Counted from the stretch's first letter, positions 9,504 through 18,350 are shown. The stretch is 64,000 nucleotides of DNA from Myxacorys almedinensis A (GCF_010091945.1 NZ_WVIE01000003.1:62001-126000); one strand, 5' to 3'. The notes: generated from the sequence alone by a model not told the origin. Program-made: numbers and translations.

Positions 9504-9565
9504 CTATAGCGTTTACAGATTAATTTGGTATCAAGTCTGTCAACACCTGTAAGTAACCACCTAAA

Positions 9566-9605
9566 AAAAAGCGGGTGACCTCCTTTCAGAAACCACCCGC
9601 TTTTT
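9566..9605 (-). terminator. Rho-independent terminator of dnaK
   Basis: A perfect 12-bp stem AAAAAGCGGGTG / CACCCGCTTTTT (9566-9577 and 9594-9605) has a 16-base loop. On the minus strand the hairpin is followed by a run of eight T (complement of 9563-9570). It lies about 45 bases past the dnaK stop. It is symmetrical enough to also work on the plus strand. Confidence 0.85.
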
Positions 9606-9647
9606 AACAGTTAGACCTCAAGTGCTAGGACTGACGATTGGTTAACG

Positions 9648-11549
9648 CTACTTCGACTCGGTAAAGTCAGCGTCAATCACATCATCTCCGCTCGGAGGCG
9701 AATCTCCGCCCGGAGCCGCGCCTGCATCAGATCCCGGAGCTTCGCCGCCCGATTGCTGATACAGATTAGTCGTGATGCCATAGAGCGCTTGTTGTAGATC
9801 GGTGGTCATCGTCTTGATGCGATCGAAGTCTTCTGATGCGATCGCTTCTCTAAGATCCTTCACCAATCCATCTACCTTGGTCTTGTCGTCTACCGGCACC
9901 TTATCGCCCAGTTCGCTCATTTGCTTCTCAGCTTGGTAAGCCAGCGAGTCGGCTTGGTTCTTAAGGTCGATGCGCTCACGCCGCTCTTTATCGGTCGAGG
10001 CATTTTGTTCTGCATCGCGCACCATCCGCTCGACGTCATCTTTAGGCAACGTAGACGCGCCCGTGATGCTGATCGACTGCTCTTTACCCGTGCCTTTGTC
10101 TTTTGCAGAGACAGTCAAGATGCCGTTTGCATCAATGTCAAACACCACTTCGATTTGCGGAACCCCACGAGGAGCCGGAGGAATACCGTCTAGACGGAAC
10201 GTTCCGAGGCTCTTGTTGTCGTTCGACATTTCGCGCTCACCTTGCAGCACATGGATTTCTACATTGCTCTGTCCATCCACAGCGGTAGAAAACACTTCAG
10301 ACTTCTTGGTCGGAATCGTGGTGTTGCGAGGAATAATTTTGGTCATCACGCCACCCAAGGTTTCCACCCCCAGCGAGAGCGGAGACACATCAAGTAAAAG
10401 AATATCCTTTACTTCTCCAGCCAACACACCCGCTTGAATGGCTGCCCCGATCGCTACCACTTCATCCGGGTTCACGGTCTGATTTGGGGCTTTGCCAAGC
10501 ACCCGCTTCACCACATCTTGCACCGCCGGAATCCGAGTGGAACCCCCAACGAGCACCACTTCATCGACCTTACTTTTGTCGAGCTTAGAATCGCGGAGCG
10601 CCGCTTCGACTGGCACCCGGCAGCGATCGATTAGATCGGCGCACAACTCTTCAAACTTGCCACGGGTCAACGTAGTGTCGAGGTGCTTTGGGCCGTCTTG
10701 CGTAGCAGTGATAAATGGCAAGTTGATTTCAGCTTGAGTCACGCTAGAAAGCTCCATTTTTGCCTTCTCAGCCGCCTCGGTCAAACGTTGCAGCGCTTGC
10801 TTGTCTTTGCGCAAATCGATGCCTTCTGCCTTCTGGAACTCAGCCGCAAGGTAGTCTACGATCTTTTTATCAAAGTCGTCACCGCCTAAGTGAGTGTCAC
10901 CAGAGGTTGCCAGCACCTCAAACACACCATCGCCTACTTCTAGGATCGACACGTCAAACGTGCCGCCCCCCAAGTCAAAGACGAGGATTGTTTCATTGCT
11001 TTTCTTATCGAGACCGTAGGCTAAGGCGGCTGCCGTTGGCTCGTTGATAATCCGCAAAACCTCAACCCCAGCAATCTTGCCAGCATCTTTGGTAGCTTGG
11101 CGCTGAGAGTCGTTAAAGTAAGCAGGAACTGTGATCACGGCTTGGGTCACGGTTTCGCCCAAGTACTTGCTGGCATCTTCGATCAGCTTACGCAGCACTT
11201 GTGCAGAAATTTCTTCGGGTGCAAACTGCTTGCCTGCGGCTGGGCAGTCAAGCTTAACGTTGCCCCCTGCATTGAGAACTTTATAAGAGACTTCAGTCGC
11301 TTCGTGGGTTACTTCGTCAAACCGGCGACCGATAAAGCGTTTGACCGAATAGAACGTGTTTTCCGGGTTCATAACGGCTTGGCGCTTTGCAATCTGACCG
11401 ACCAAGCGATCGCCGTTTTTCGCAAATGCCACAACCGAGGGTGTTGTACGGAACCCTTCTGCGTTGGCAATAACAGTGGGCTTGCCACCCTCCATAACTG
11501 CAACACAAGAGTTTGTCGTACCTAAATCAATTCCAACAACCTTTGCCAT
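9648..11549 (-). CDS. dnaK: Molecular chaperone DnaK (Hsp70)
   Basis: This ATP-dependent chaperone folds and protects proteins with DnaJ and GrpE. The nucleotide-binding domain spans residues 1-380, with phosphate motif [42 protein letters not shown] and [11 protein letters not shown]. The linker [13 protein letters not shown] leads into the substrate-binding domain, and the C-terminal tail ends [12 protein letters not shown]. The 633-residue length fits the main cyanobacterial DnaK (DnaK2 type). It lies about 300 bases downstream of hsp20 on the same strand, forming a heat-shock pair, and ends at a strong terminator. No CIRCE operator is visible upstream. Confidence 0.97.
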   Translation of the reverse strand: MAKVVGIDLGTTNSCVAVMEGGKPTVIANAEGFRTTPSVVAFAKNGDRLVGQIAKRQAVMNPENTFYSVKRFIGRRFDEVTHEATEVSYKVLNAGGNVKLDCPAAGKQFAPEEISAQVLRKLIEDASKYLGETVTQAVITVPAYFNDSQRQATKDAGKIAGVEVLRIINEPTAAALAYGLDKKSNETILVFDLGGGTFDVSILEVGDGVFEVLATSGDTHLGGDDFDKKIVDYLAAEFQKAEGIDLRKDKQALQRLTEAAEKAKMELSSVTQAEINLPFITATQDGPKHLDTTLTRGKFEELCADLIDRCRVPVEAALRDSKLDKSKVDEVVLVGGSTRIPAVQDVVKRVLGKAPNQTVNPDEVVAIGAAIQAGVLAGEVKDILLLDVSPLSLGVETLGGVMTKIIPRNTTIPTKKSEVFSTAVDGQSNVEIHVLQGEREMSNDNKSLGTFRLDGIPPAPRGVPQIEVVFDIDANGILTVSAKDKGTGKEQSISITGASTLPKDDVERMVRDAEQNASTDKERRERIDLKNQADSLAYQAEKQMSELGDKVPVDDKTKVDGLVKDLREAIASEDFDRIKTMTTDLQQALYGITTNLYQQSGGEAPGSDAGAAPGGDSPPSGDDVIDADFTESK

Positions 11550-11846
11550 ATGAGTGCTTTGGCTCCATCAAATTCAGCGTGTTTAATATTTGGGGATTGG
11601 CGAGTCGTGCCAGAACAGGCAGGAGGGCGGCGCGGACTCCAACGGGTTTGCGAGAGAGTAAAACCTAATTGCCGAAAGCAACACAAATCCCCCTCTCTAT
11701 ATACTGTTCAGGTTCGGCACTTCCATGAAGGGGTATTTACCGAACCTTTTTTGGTGGGGTGGAGTAGGGAGCGGGGTGAAGAAATAGCTGAAAACAGCCT
11801 CCCTATCTATCTTCTAACTCCAACGCTTCCCTACTGCCGATCCGGC
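11550..11846. other. hsp20-dnaK spacer with a long hairpin
   Basis: The spacer contains inverted arms AGGTTCGG (11710-11717) and CCGAACCT (11740-11747) with a nested CTTC/GAAG in the loop, followed on the plus strand by six T. There is no plus-strand gene for it to terminate, so its role is unclear. On the minus strand it could be the 3' processing hairpin of hsp20 mRNA. The TATATAG-like box on the minus strand next to it is a weak candidate dnaK -10 element. Confidence 0.45.
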
Positions 11847-12437
11847 TTAGCTTTGCCAAGCATCGTTACTGCTATTGGCGGCTTCGACCTGATTGTGCTC
11901 TGCGTCGATCGCTTCGGCAGAGCCGTTCTCTGAAGGTTGCTCAGCCGGAGCAATGGCTTCAGAAGTAGTGGTTCCTGCCAAGGTCACTTTTACAACCGAA
12001 GGCTTGAGAGCTTCGACTCGCGGCAGCGTCAGGGTCAAAATGCCATCTTTGAACTCGGCTTTGACCTGATCGTTTTGTACCGGGACAGGAAGCGCAATCA
12101 CGCGATTGAAACTGCCGTAGCGGAACTCAGAGTGGAAGTAGCCATTTTCGTCGGTTTTGTTCTCAAACGTGTGCTCACCAGAAATGGAGACTGCCTTGCG
12201 ACCGACTTGGATATCGAGATGTTCAGCGTCGATTCCGGGAAGCTGAGCGCGAAGGGTCAACTCGGTGTCTGTGCTGGTGAGTTCGATCGCGGGTATCCAG
12301 GGTTGCTCATCAGAGTTAAGCAAGGCTTCGCGCGCTGGGATCATGTCTTCAAACATGCGTACTGCTTCACCAAAGGGCGCAAACTGACGACGAAGAGTTT
12401 CCATTTCTTGCCAAGGTTGCCAACGAAGAGTCATCAT
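11847..12437 (-). CDS. hspA: Small heat-shock protein Hsp20 (alpha-crystallin)
   Basis: This ATP-independent holdase prevents aggregation and, in cyanobacteria, also protects thylakoid membranes. The alpha-crystallin domain covers about residues 45-140 (IELTSTDTELTLRAQLPG, then the signature ILTLTLPR near 130). The N-terminus MMTLRWQPWQEMETLRRQ is the cyanobacterial HspA type. A 60-residue Ala/Glu/Ser-rich C-terminal tail after the IXI-like region is longer than usual. The start was taken as the ATG at 12437 (with a second ATG at 12434) because AAAAGGTG lies 6 bases upstream; this ribosome site can be paired with upstream bases (see the RNA-thermometer entry). Confidence 0.93.
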   Translation of the reverse strand: MMTLRWQPWQEMETLRRQFAPFGEAVRMFEDMIPAREALLNSDEQPWIPAIELTSTDTELTLRAQLPGIDAEHLDIQVGRKAVSISGEHTFENKTDENGYFHSEFRYGSFNRVIALPVPVQNDQVKAEFKDGILTLTLPRVEALKPSVVKVTLAGTTTSEAIAPAEQPSENGSAEAIDAEHNQVEAANSSNDAWQS

Positions 12438-12445
12438 TACAATCA

Positions 12446-12506
12446 CCTTTTAGATTCATTAAAGAGAGTAGTAAAGACAACGAGTTGTTTAAGAAAGAAA
12501 GAGGTG
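12446..12506 (-). promoter_or_regulatory. Candidate RNA thermometer in the hsp20 leader
   Basis: In the minus-strand leader, CTCTTTA (12466-12460) can pair with TAAAAGG (12452-12446) across a 7-base loop, with one mismatch and one G-U pair. This covers the Shine-Dalgarno AAAAGGTG. A second, longer-range option is CACCTCTTT (12506-12498) with AAAAGGTG. Weak imperfect hairpins hiding the ribosome site are known for cyanobacterial hsp17/hspA mRNAs, which makes this plausible. The transcription start is not known. Confidence 0.45.
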
Positions 12507-12912
12507 TAAATCAACTGCGCTTGTCTGTATGTATCTACTGTAAGGGGAGCGCGCGATCGCGGCATTGAGGCAAACCGTAATCTTGATGTTGGGGTTCCCG
12601 ATGGCAGCAAAATTTAACGGAGGTGGGTTTACCGTTTAACGGGTTGGGTTTACCGTACAGAGAGGCTTTTGCGCGGCTTTAGCTTCAGCCTAATATCGAA
12701 GAAAACTGCCCATTGCTAAGCTCTAAAGTTGCACTCGCGATCGCAGATTTTACAATGCTTTCTAAAACGTAATAGGTGATGTTTTGATCATCAACTTGAA
12801 GAATCAGAAAAACTTACTGTTTGCTTATCACAGCGATCGTAAAAACCTTTACCAAAAAACCGCACTGATGATTACAGAAATTCAAGCCCTACGCTGTTAA
12901 AGCAGGAGCCTG
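12507..12912. other. Gap upstream of hsp20 with a 22-bp tandem duplication
   Basis: An imperfect tandem duplication (22 and 21 bp, unit TTTAACGG...GGGTTTACCG) occupies 12613-12655. The hsp20 promoter should lie near 12510-12600 on the minus strand, but no sigma box is convincing. I see no gene. Confidence 0.5.
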
Positions 12913-14052
12913 CTAGCCTACGATCGTAATTCCTTTGATACGTCCATCTGCTCTTAGTAGCTCTGCGATCGCGCCGCCCGTTGCTGTTGCCCCTCTGGGC
13001 GTATGGGGAGGCTCACCATCAAACGCTTCTGAAATGGTGTGAAGGCAGACCTTGTTCTCAACGTGAGTGGCTAAGGGTTGCAAATCAAAGCCCAACGGCA
13101 GATCAGAGCAGGAGCGATACCACGCCCGTAAAAAGGAATCTAACAGCCAACTCCAAACGGTGCCCTGATGGGCAGACTGAGGCATGCCATCGTAGTGACC
13201 AATGTAGGTTGGATGAGCGGGATCTAGCGATCGCAACCCATACGGGGTTAACAAGCGATCGCGGGCAATCTGCAAGACTCGGCGTGCTTGCTCTGGGGCA
13301 AAGGCACAGTGCTGTAGAGCCAGCGCCAATACTGCATTCGGGCGAATTGCCGGATCACAGCGGTCATCAGGTGAGATCGCATCAAATAAATAGGAAGCGT
13401 CTCCATTCCAAAATCGTTGAAGGGACTGCTTCACCTGCTCTGCTTGCTGACCATAGCGACGGGCTTGATTGCTCAGCACGCGAGGATCGGGCGCTTGCTG
13501 GCTCAGTCGTTCTGCCCACTCGCTCGCCCAACACAAGGAGGAATACCACAACGCATTCACTTCAATCGGTTTACCGCATCGCGGCGTCACCGGAGTGCCA
13601 TCTACCGTCGCATCCATCCAGGTTAGTGCCATGGTGCGATCGCTCCAAGTCAGCAACCCATCAGAGGCATCTACGTGAATGCTATGGAGCGTTCCGGCAG
13701 TAAAGGCTTTATAAATCTGGTTGACCACCGCATACTGTTCCTGGAGAAAGCTCCAGTCTTGGCTGGCTTCAAGATACAGCCCCAGGGTTTCAATCCACCA
13801 CAGTGATGTGTCGATGCTGTCGTACATCGGTTTGCCATCGTGCTCTGCAAACCCAGTGGGAATCAACCCCTGATAGCAGTAATCGCTTAACATCGTCAGA
13901 ATGCGACGGGCAAGCGAAAACCGGTGAGGGGTAAGAGCAACGCTAGGCAGAGAAATTAGCGCATAGCGTCCGTTGGTTAAGCGCCATTCGCGAGGATCTG
14001 ACAGCGAAGAATCTGACAGTGAAGAAAAAGGGGGATTAACTGAAGGGGACAA
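12913..14052 (-). CDS. Internally deleted glycogen-debranching-type protein (GDE_C domain)
   Basis: The 379 residues match the C-terminal catalytic (alpha/alpha) domain of bacterial amylo-alpha-1,6-glucosidases, which trim branches of glycogen. Visible motifs are MYDSIDTSLWWIETLGLYL, DGLLTWSDRTMALTWMDA, GKPIEVNALWYSSL and YDGMPQSAHQGTVWSWLL. Full-length relatives are about 650-700 residues. Here the first residues (DPREWRLTNG) resemble the start of the N-terminal GDE domain and run straight into LISLPSVAL, the start of the C-terminal domain, as if some 250 residues were deleted in frame. The start is TTG at 14052 with an in-frame stop 17 codons upstream. A 15-bp tandem duplication (13996-14025) encodes the repeated SSLSD near the N-terminus. 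Activity is doubtful. Confidence 0.8.
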   Translation of the reverse strand: MSPSVNPPFSSLSDSSLSDPREWRLTNGRYALISLPSVALTPHRFSLARRILTMLSDYCYQGLIPTGFAEHDGKPMYDSIDTSLWWIETLGLYLEASQDWSFLQEQYAVVNQIYKAFTAGTLHSIHVDASDGLLTWSDRTMALTWMDATVDGTPVTPRCGKPIEVNALWYSSLCWASEWAERLSQQAPDPRVLSNQARRYGQQAEQVKQSLQRFWNGDASYLFDAISPDDRCDPAIRPNAVLALALQHCAFAPEQARRVLQIARDRLLTPYGLRSLDPAHPTYIGHYDGMPQSAHQGTVWSWLLDSFLRAWYRSCSDLPLGFDLQPLATHVENKVCLHTISEAFDGEPPHTPRGATATGGAIAELLRADGRIKGITIVG

Positions 14053-14300
14053 GGGTAGATGCTTCCGAAACCGTTCTATTATCAGCTATACCTTGTTTTT
14101 GCCACTGCGTCTCTATCCTCACGGTTTCTTCATTCCCAGGCTGCGTTTTCTCATGTCAAAATCGTTATGACTATGATATAGTTGTAACAGTTCGTTAACT
14201 ACAGATCTGCGATAAACTTAGCGGCAGGTTTGGCTGCTGTGGTGCGATCGTACCTGTAGATCTACGTGACTAGATACACTGTTAAGGAGAACCTTTTCCC

Positions 14301-14900
14301 ATGACCCAAGAAGGATGCTTGCGCGTCGGTCAGGCTGCCCCCGACTTTACTGCAACCGCCGTGGTTGACCAGGAATTTAAAACGATCAAGTTATCTGACT
14401 ATCGCGGCAAGTACGTGGTTCTATTCTTCTATCCGTTGGATTTTACCTTCGTTTGCCCAACTGAAATCATCGCTTTTAGCGATCGCTACGATGAATTTAA
14501 GACCCTCAATACCGAAGTGTTGGGCGCTTCGATTGATAGCGAGTTCTCGCATCTTGCTTGGATTCAGAGCGATCGCACAACAGGCGGCGTAGGTGATCTC
14601 AACTATCCGCTTGTGTCTGATATCAAGAAAGAAATTAGCACCGCTTACAATGTGCTTGATCCGGATGCTGGAGTCGCATTACGGGGTTTGTTCATCATCG
14701 ATAAAGATGGTGTCATTCAACATTCAACGATCAATAACCTTTCGTTTGGTCGGAGTGTCGATGAAACCCTTCGCACTCTGCAAGCGATTCAGCATGTTCA
14801 AACCCACCCTGACGAAGTGTGCCCCGCAGGATGGCAACCCGGTGAAAAGACGATGAACCCTGACCCGGTGAAGTCGAAAGAGTTCTTTGCCGCCGTTTAA
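14301..14900 (+). CDS. 2-Cys peroxiredoxin (AhpC/Prx1 type)
   Basis: This enzyme reduces hydrogen peroxide and organic peroxides using thioredoxin. The peroxidatic Cys is in [10 protein letters not shown] (about residue 53) and the resolving Cys in [11 protein letters not shown] near residue 175. The GGVG motif and C-terminal FFAAV correspond to the GGLG and YF motifs of overoxidation-sensitive 2-Cys Prx proteins, as in chloroplasts and cyanobacteria. The length of 199 residues is typical. The ribosome site AAGGAGA (14284-14290) precedes the ATG by 10 bases. It is transcribed divergently from the debranching-type gene across a 248-base gap. Confidence 0.96.
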   Translation: MTQEGCLRVGQAAPDFTATAVVDQEFKTIKLSDYRGKYVVLFFYPLDFTFVCPTEIIAFSDRYDEFKTLNTEVLGASIDSEFSHLAWIQSDRTTGGVGDLNYPLVSDIKKEISTAYNVLDPDAGVALRGLFIIDKDGVIQHSTINNLSFGRSVDETLRTLQAIQHVQTHPDEVCPAGWQPGEKTMNPDPVKSKEFFAAV

Positions 14901-15028
14901 TGGCACGAGTTAACAAGGAGTGAAGGGAATGAAATTCCTCATCAGGGTCTAAGTTCCCTCCACGTCTACCTTTCATTTTTTATAGATTTTGAGTTCTCAG
15001 GCGCATTTCAGCCCTAGGAATTTGCTTT

Positions 15029-16201
15029 TTAAGGCTGAGTGGTGATTAAGGTAATTTGATCCATCGCAGCCCGATATCGATCTCGATTGGCGAATTGGGA
15101 ATAAACTTTTGCTGCCTGTTTAAAGTCAGCGATCGCAGCTTTTTTATTGCCTTGCTGAGATTGAAGCCGACCTCGGCGGTAAAATGCATCTCCCAAGGTA
15201 ATAGGGCTGCCCCATTTCTGATTAATTCTAATGGCTTCGCTGTAATCTTTGATTGCCTGTTGAGGTTGTTTCAGGTCTGATTCATAGAGTACAGCTTGGT
15301 TGAAATAAGCCATAGAACTGGGTCTAAGCTGAATGGAGCGGGTAAAGTCCTTTAGGGCACCTTGATGGTCTCGCAGAAAGCGTCTTGTGATTCCTCGGTT
15401 TGAGTACAATGTGGGATCGCTTGGATACTGTTGAATTCCTGCGCTAAATACCTGTAATGCTTTCTGAAAATTGTTTTGTCTAAATTGAAGCAGCCCTACT
15501 GTGATGTAGTGGTTAATTTGTTGGACTTGTACTCCGGCTGTGCTTCGCCGCCCAGGGAGAAGATTTACTGCGCCTACTGGAACTGCAAAATTGAAATTTG
15601 TTCCAGGAGCACCTGATCTCACAATACCGACAACATAGCCATCCTCATTGAGTAAGGGACCGCCAGAACTTCCAAAGGTAACCGATGCTGTAAATTGAAT
15701 CAGACCACTTTCATCGATCCGGCTCACGATTCCATCACTAAGGCTTCTATCTAGCATTCCAGTTGCCTTAGAACTGGGATTTCCGATCGCATAAACTTTC
15801 TGCCCAATTTGAGGTGGCACAGCTTGAATTCTCAGGCTTGGAAGCGGTTTCTGAGGCTGGATCTGAATCATTGCTAAATCAACATTAGGATTGCGAGATA
15901 CGACAGTGCCCTGATAAACTGAACCGTCTGCTAACTTAATCCGAACTTGTCGGTTATTTCCAACAATATGCTGATTGGTCAGAATAAAACCTTTGGAACT
16001 CAAAATGAACCCGCTTCCGCGATTGAATGACTTGCCGTTTGGTGCTTCTATCACAGCAACCGCAGGGCTAGACCGTTGATAGATTGTTACTGGATCAAGG
16101 GCAAAAGCACCATGGGTGGCACCTAGCGCGATTAGCGCTGCCAAGCTCCGAAGGATCGCAGCAGAATTCAAAACGGTAACAGTCTTTGCAAGAAGTTTCA
16201 T
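15029..16201 (-). CDS. Secreted trypsin-like serine protease with C-terminal TPR repeats
   Basis: This 390-residue exported protein begins with a signal peptide of about 34 residues ending THGAFA. A DegP-like S1C protease domain spans about 40-210. Its catalytic triad is His in LTNQHIVGNN, Asp in NPNVDLAMIQ and Ser in TFGSSGGPLLN. Residues about 245-380 contain three or four tetratricopeptide repeats (ITVGLLQFRQNNFQKALQVF, TLYSNRGITRRF, AFYRRGRLQSQQGN). There is no PDZ domain, so substrate or partner choice is probably by the TPR part. This protease-TPR layout is frequent in filamentous cyanobacteria. A truncated copy of its first 48 codons lies upstream at 16812-16958. Confidence 0.9.
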   Translation of the reverse strand: MKLLAKTVTVLNSAAILRSLAALIALGATHGAFALDPVTIYQRSSPAVAVIEAPNGKSFNRGSGFILSSKGFILTNQHIVGNNRQVRIKLADGSVYQGTVVSRNPNVDLAMIQIQPQKPLPSLRIQAVPPQIGQKVYAIGNPSSKATGMLDRSLSDGIVSRIDESGLIQFTASVTFGSSGGPLLNEDGYVVGIVRSGAPGTNFNFAVPVGAVNLLPGRRSTAGVQVQQINHYITVGLLQFRQNNFQKALQVFSAGIQQYPSDPTLYSNRGITRRFLRDHQGALKDFTRSIQLRPSSMAYFNQAVLYESDLKQPQQAIKDYSEAIRINQKWGSPITLGDAFYRRGRLQSQQGNKKAAIADFKQAAKVYSQFANRDRYRAAMDQITLITTQP

Positions 16202-16434
16202 GGCAGTTCACTTAGCGCAAGGCACAATTATTGAATTTCTCAAGTACTTTTGATTGTCTTCGGTTGGTGAAAAGCAAGTCAGGGAAACGATGTCCAGCGA
16301 CCCCATGACCACGCTCAATGTTAGAAGCGCTCTTGAGCGAAAATCTACTTCGGCTTGGTAGCGATCGTAATTTGTAGGATGCACTGCCACTGGTTTCTAG
16401 GTGGGATGTCAGCAGAGCCTATCCGTGTATGAAC

Positions 16435-16767
16435 CTAACGACGGCAGAGTCTACCAGTGTAGTACGCGTTCCTAATATGACTATATGGACCGAGTCCAAT
16501 CGTGCCAGGTTTGACGCAGATGACCCGACCGCGCCCTCTCCAAGTGACAAGCTGAACCTCAACGATCGTATATACAGGACCAGTGCAGTGCCTATAGAAC
16601 GACCAGCCTGACCAGACTCCTCGCCCAACATAAAACCCGCACGCTGACGCTTCGGACTTTGCAGTTGGAACAGTCACGAAGCCAAGTGCTAGTCCGACAG
16701 CGATCGTTGCACCAGCAAGCAGTTTTACAATCTTCTTCGACTTGTTCACCATTGTCGTAAACCCCAT
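16435..16767 (-). CDS. Small four-cysteine secreted protein (DUF6355-like)
   Basis: This 110-residue precursor has a signal peptide (IVKLLAGATIAVGLALGFV, cleavage near SEASA). The start may be the ATG at 16767 or at 16752. The mature part of about 67 residues has four Cys (ACGFYV, RHCTG, RVICVK, GRLCRR), suggesting two disulfides. The pattern CGFY...YxHC...V.VE...PG...LG....I.NAYY.G.LC resembles DUF6355 proteins, which I associate mainly with actinobacteria. That assignment is from memory and not tested. It sits between the intact protease gene and the decayed protease fragment, on the same strand. Confidence 0.7.
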   Translation of the reverse strand: MGFTTMVNKSKKIVKLLAGATIAVGLALGFVTVPTAKSEASACGFYVGRGVWSGWSFYRHCTGPVYTIVEVQLVTWRGRGRVICVKPGTIGLGPYSHIRNAYYTGRLCRR

Positions 16768-16811
16768 TTGATTGTTTTTCTAGTAAGCGAAAATGTAGCA
16801 ATTGAAGCGGT

Positions 16812-16958
16812 TCAAACCGCAGGGCTAGACCGTTGATAGATTGTTACTGGATCAAGTGCAAAAGCGATATCAGTGACCCCTAGCGCGATTGGCACTGCCA
16901 AGCTCCGAAGGATCGCAACAGAATTCAAAACGGTAGCGGTCTTTGTCAAAAATTTCAT
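16812..16958 (-). pseudogene. Decayed duplicate of the 5' end of the TPR-protease gene
   Basis: Read on the minus strand from the ATG at 16958, this encodes 48 residues almost identical to residues 1-48 of the protease at 15029-16201. It covers the signal peptide and DPVTIYQRSSPAV, then hits TGA exactly where the similarity ends. The differences are scattered substitutions without frameshift (for example KFLTKTATV for KLLAKTVTV). It is a truncated duplicate. It might still be translated as a short signal-peptide-like product, but there is no reason to think so. Confidence 0.9.
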
Positions 16959-17302
16959 GACACTTCACTAAACTTTTGTTTGTGTGTTTTTAACCTTTCG
17001 TTCCGGTTATTAAATGGGGGCAATGGTTGAAAGGTTGCGATCGCAGGTGATGAAGGACAACCTCTCTGGGCGATCGCGTCCACATGAGTAAGTTGATGCA
17101 AAGGTTTAAGCGATTTCTTGTGCCCTCAAATATCATCTAACGAATAGCAGGTTGCATCAGAGCCTAGCGACTCACCTTGACTGGCGTTCGAGGACTAGCT
17201 TTCGAGGGACAATCCTTTCTGATAGCACTGATCAATTAAAATATCAGAGCCAAATAGTAGGAAAACTAACCCTCGAAAGCAGTTCTTTCAGAAAGCTCAC
17301 AC
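16959..17302. other. Gap holding a long inverted repeat
   Basis: Perfect 11-bp arms GCTTTCGAGGG (17198-17208) and CCCTCGAAAGC (17270-17280) face each other across 61 bases. The interior has further partial symmetry (TGATA...TATCA). It looks like a small non-coding mobile or structural element. No target duplication or transposase is visible. The rest of the gap holds nothing I recognise. Confidence 0.5.
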
Positions 17303-17725
17303 TTAGTGAACATAGTGGCACTGTTTGGCAACCAGCACCCGCCACCTCTTAGCCCAAAGCTCGGCGCAAGCATCCCCTTTCGGAACGTTTGCATTAATTT
17401 TGTATTTCCATTGACCTACACGACTGCATCCCCGATGGATATTGCCATTGATACGACGCTTACCGTATCCATAGGTGAACCTCATCGACGAATCGCAGAT
17501 ATTCGCCGCAGATCCGAAATTTGCACCTTGCCAATTAATCCGGGTTCCTTTGCCGTTAATTGCATGATGAAGCTGACCCGCCGGTATTCCCACTGATTGT
17601 CCACCAATGTTAGCGGTGAAGCCTCCCCAATACTGGTAGCCGGATGCGGATGCTAGGCTCACCGTCGGCGCAGCAACAAGACTAGCAAGCGTTATCAGAG
17701 TCGCCGTAACCTTCTTGTTTGGCAC
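17303..17725 (-). CDS. Small secreted protein with four cysteines, unknown family
   Basis: This 140-residue precursor has a clear signal peptide (KKVTATLITLASLVAAPTVS, cleavage near LASAS). The mature region is Gly-rich and aromatic-rich (YQYWGGFTANIGG, FTYGYGKRRINGN), with Cys in NICDSS, HRGCSRVG, DACAELW and KQCHYVH. It ends in HYVH. I do not recognise the family with certainty; similar short exported proteins are more familiar from actinobacteria. The ATG is preceded by an AGGAGG-like run (AAAGGAGGATAGC), so it is well positioned for translation. It lies in the same orientation as the other small secreted gene and the protease. Confidence 0.75.
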   Translation of the reverse strand: MPNKKVTATLITLASLVAAPTVSLASASGYQYWGGFTANIGGQSVGIPAGQLHHAINGKGTRINWQGANFGSAANICDSSMRFTYGYGKRRINGNIHRGCSRVGQWKYKINANVPKGDACAELWAKRWRVLVAKQCHYVH

Positions 17726-18134
17726 AATGCTATCCTCCTTTAGTAAATCTTTGCTTGTATCTAAAACAGGTGTTGGTTCAGCAGTGAAGCATGAACTTTG
17801 AATACTCGAACTTTAAATCGCATTTCGCATTGAAACAAAGAGCAAACGGGAGCAGATAGGCGCAGTTAAACAGATTGGTGATGATGGCAAATCGACGGTT
17901 GAGCGGATGGCAACCCACGATCGCTTGATCTGATCAGCACGTGCGCCCAAGAACTTGCGAACAATCTTTTTTGCAGGCGTGTTTTAGTAAGCATGCATTC
18001 GCGATCGCAGCGACACGAGCAACGCTAACCCAGCTTAAACAGCAAGAACCTGGTTTGTAGCCACAAGTCAACCAACGCATGACTGAGGTTGCACAGAATC
18101 AACCAAAGCGTTGCTTTACAAGTACATCTAAAAA
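17726..18134. other. Gap before tRNA-Thr, nothing identified
   Basis: This 409-base stretch holds the presumed promoter of the small secreted gene on the minus strand. There is no reading frame, repeat or RNA gene that I can support. Confidence 0.5.
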
Positions 18135-18206
18135 AGCCCGTGGCGAGGATCGAACTCGCGACCTCACCCTTACCAAGGGTGTGCTCTACCACTGAGCCAC
18201 ACGGGC
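18135..18206 (-). tRNA. tRNA-Thr (GGT anticodon)
   Basis: A 72-base cloverleaf reads on the minus strand. The acceptor pairs GCCCGTG with CACGGGC. The anticodon stem is CACCC/GGGTG with loop TTGGTAA (anticodon GGT), and the T-arm contains GTTCGATCC. The 3' CCA is not encoded. It follows tRNA-Tyr by 62 bases on the same strand, and the two are probably cotranscribed. Confidence 0.97.
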
Positions 18207-18268
18207 GATAAAAGCTAAGGTAGGTAGAAGAAAAATGTGTGCTTTTACCTATCTTGATTTGTTGTGGA

Positions 18269-18350
18269 TGGGCCGAGCTGGATTTGAACCAGCGTAGGCG
18301 TAGCCAGCGGATTTACAGTCCGCCCCCATTAACCACTCGGGCATCGACCC
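18269..18350 (-). tRNA. tRNA-Tyr (GTA anticodon)
   Basis: This 82-base class II tRNA has a long variable arm. The acceptor pairs GGGTCGA with TCGGCCC (one G-T pair). The anticodon loop is CTGTAAA (anticodon GTA), and the T-arm contains GGTTCAAATCC. It lies upstream of tRNA-Thr in transcription order. Confidence 0.97.

Noticed and set aside
9970-10437. 155-codon plus-strand frame opposite dnaK
   Set aside because: It is antisense to dnaK and its composition is a shadow of a conserved coding sequence.
11550-11570. CIRCE heat-shock operator near dnaK
   Set aside because: AAAGCACTC next to the start resembles one arm only; no matching GAGTGCTAA arm was found.
11710-11752. Plus-strand rho-independent terminator in the hsp20-dnaK gap
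   Set aside because: The hairpin with six T is real, but no plus-strand gene precedes it, so I do not call it a terminator.
12981-13703. 240-codon plus-strand frame opposite the debranching-type gene
   Set aside because: It is antisense to a gene with clear family motifs; no ribosome site or recognisable domain.
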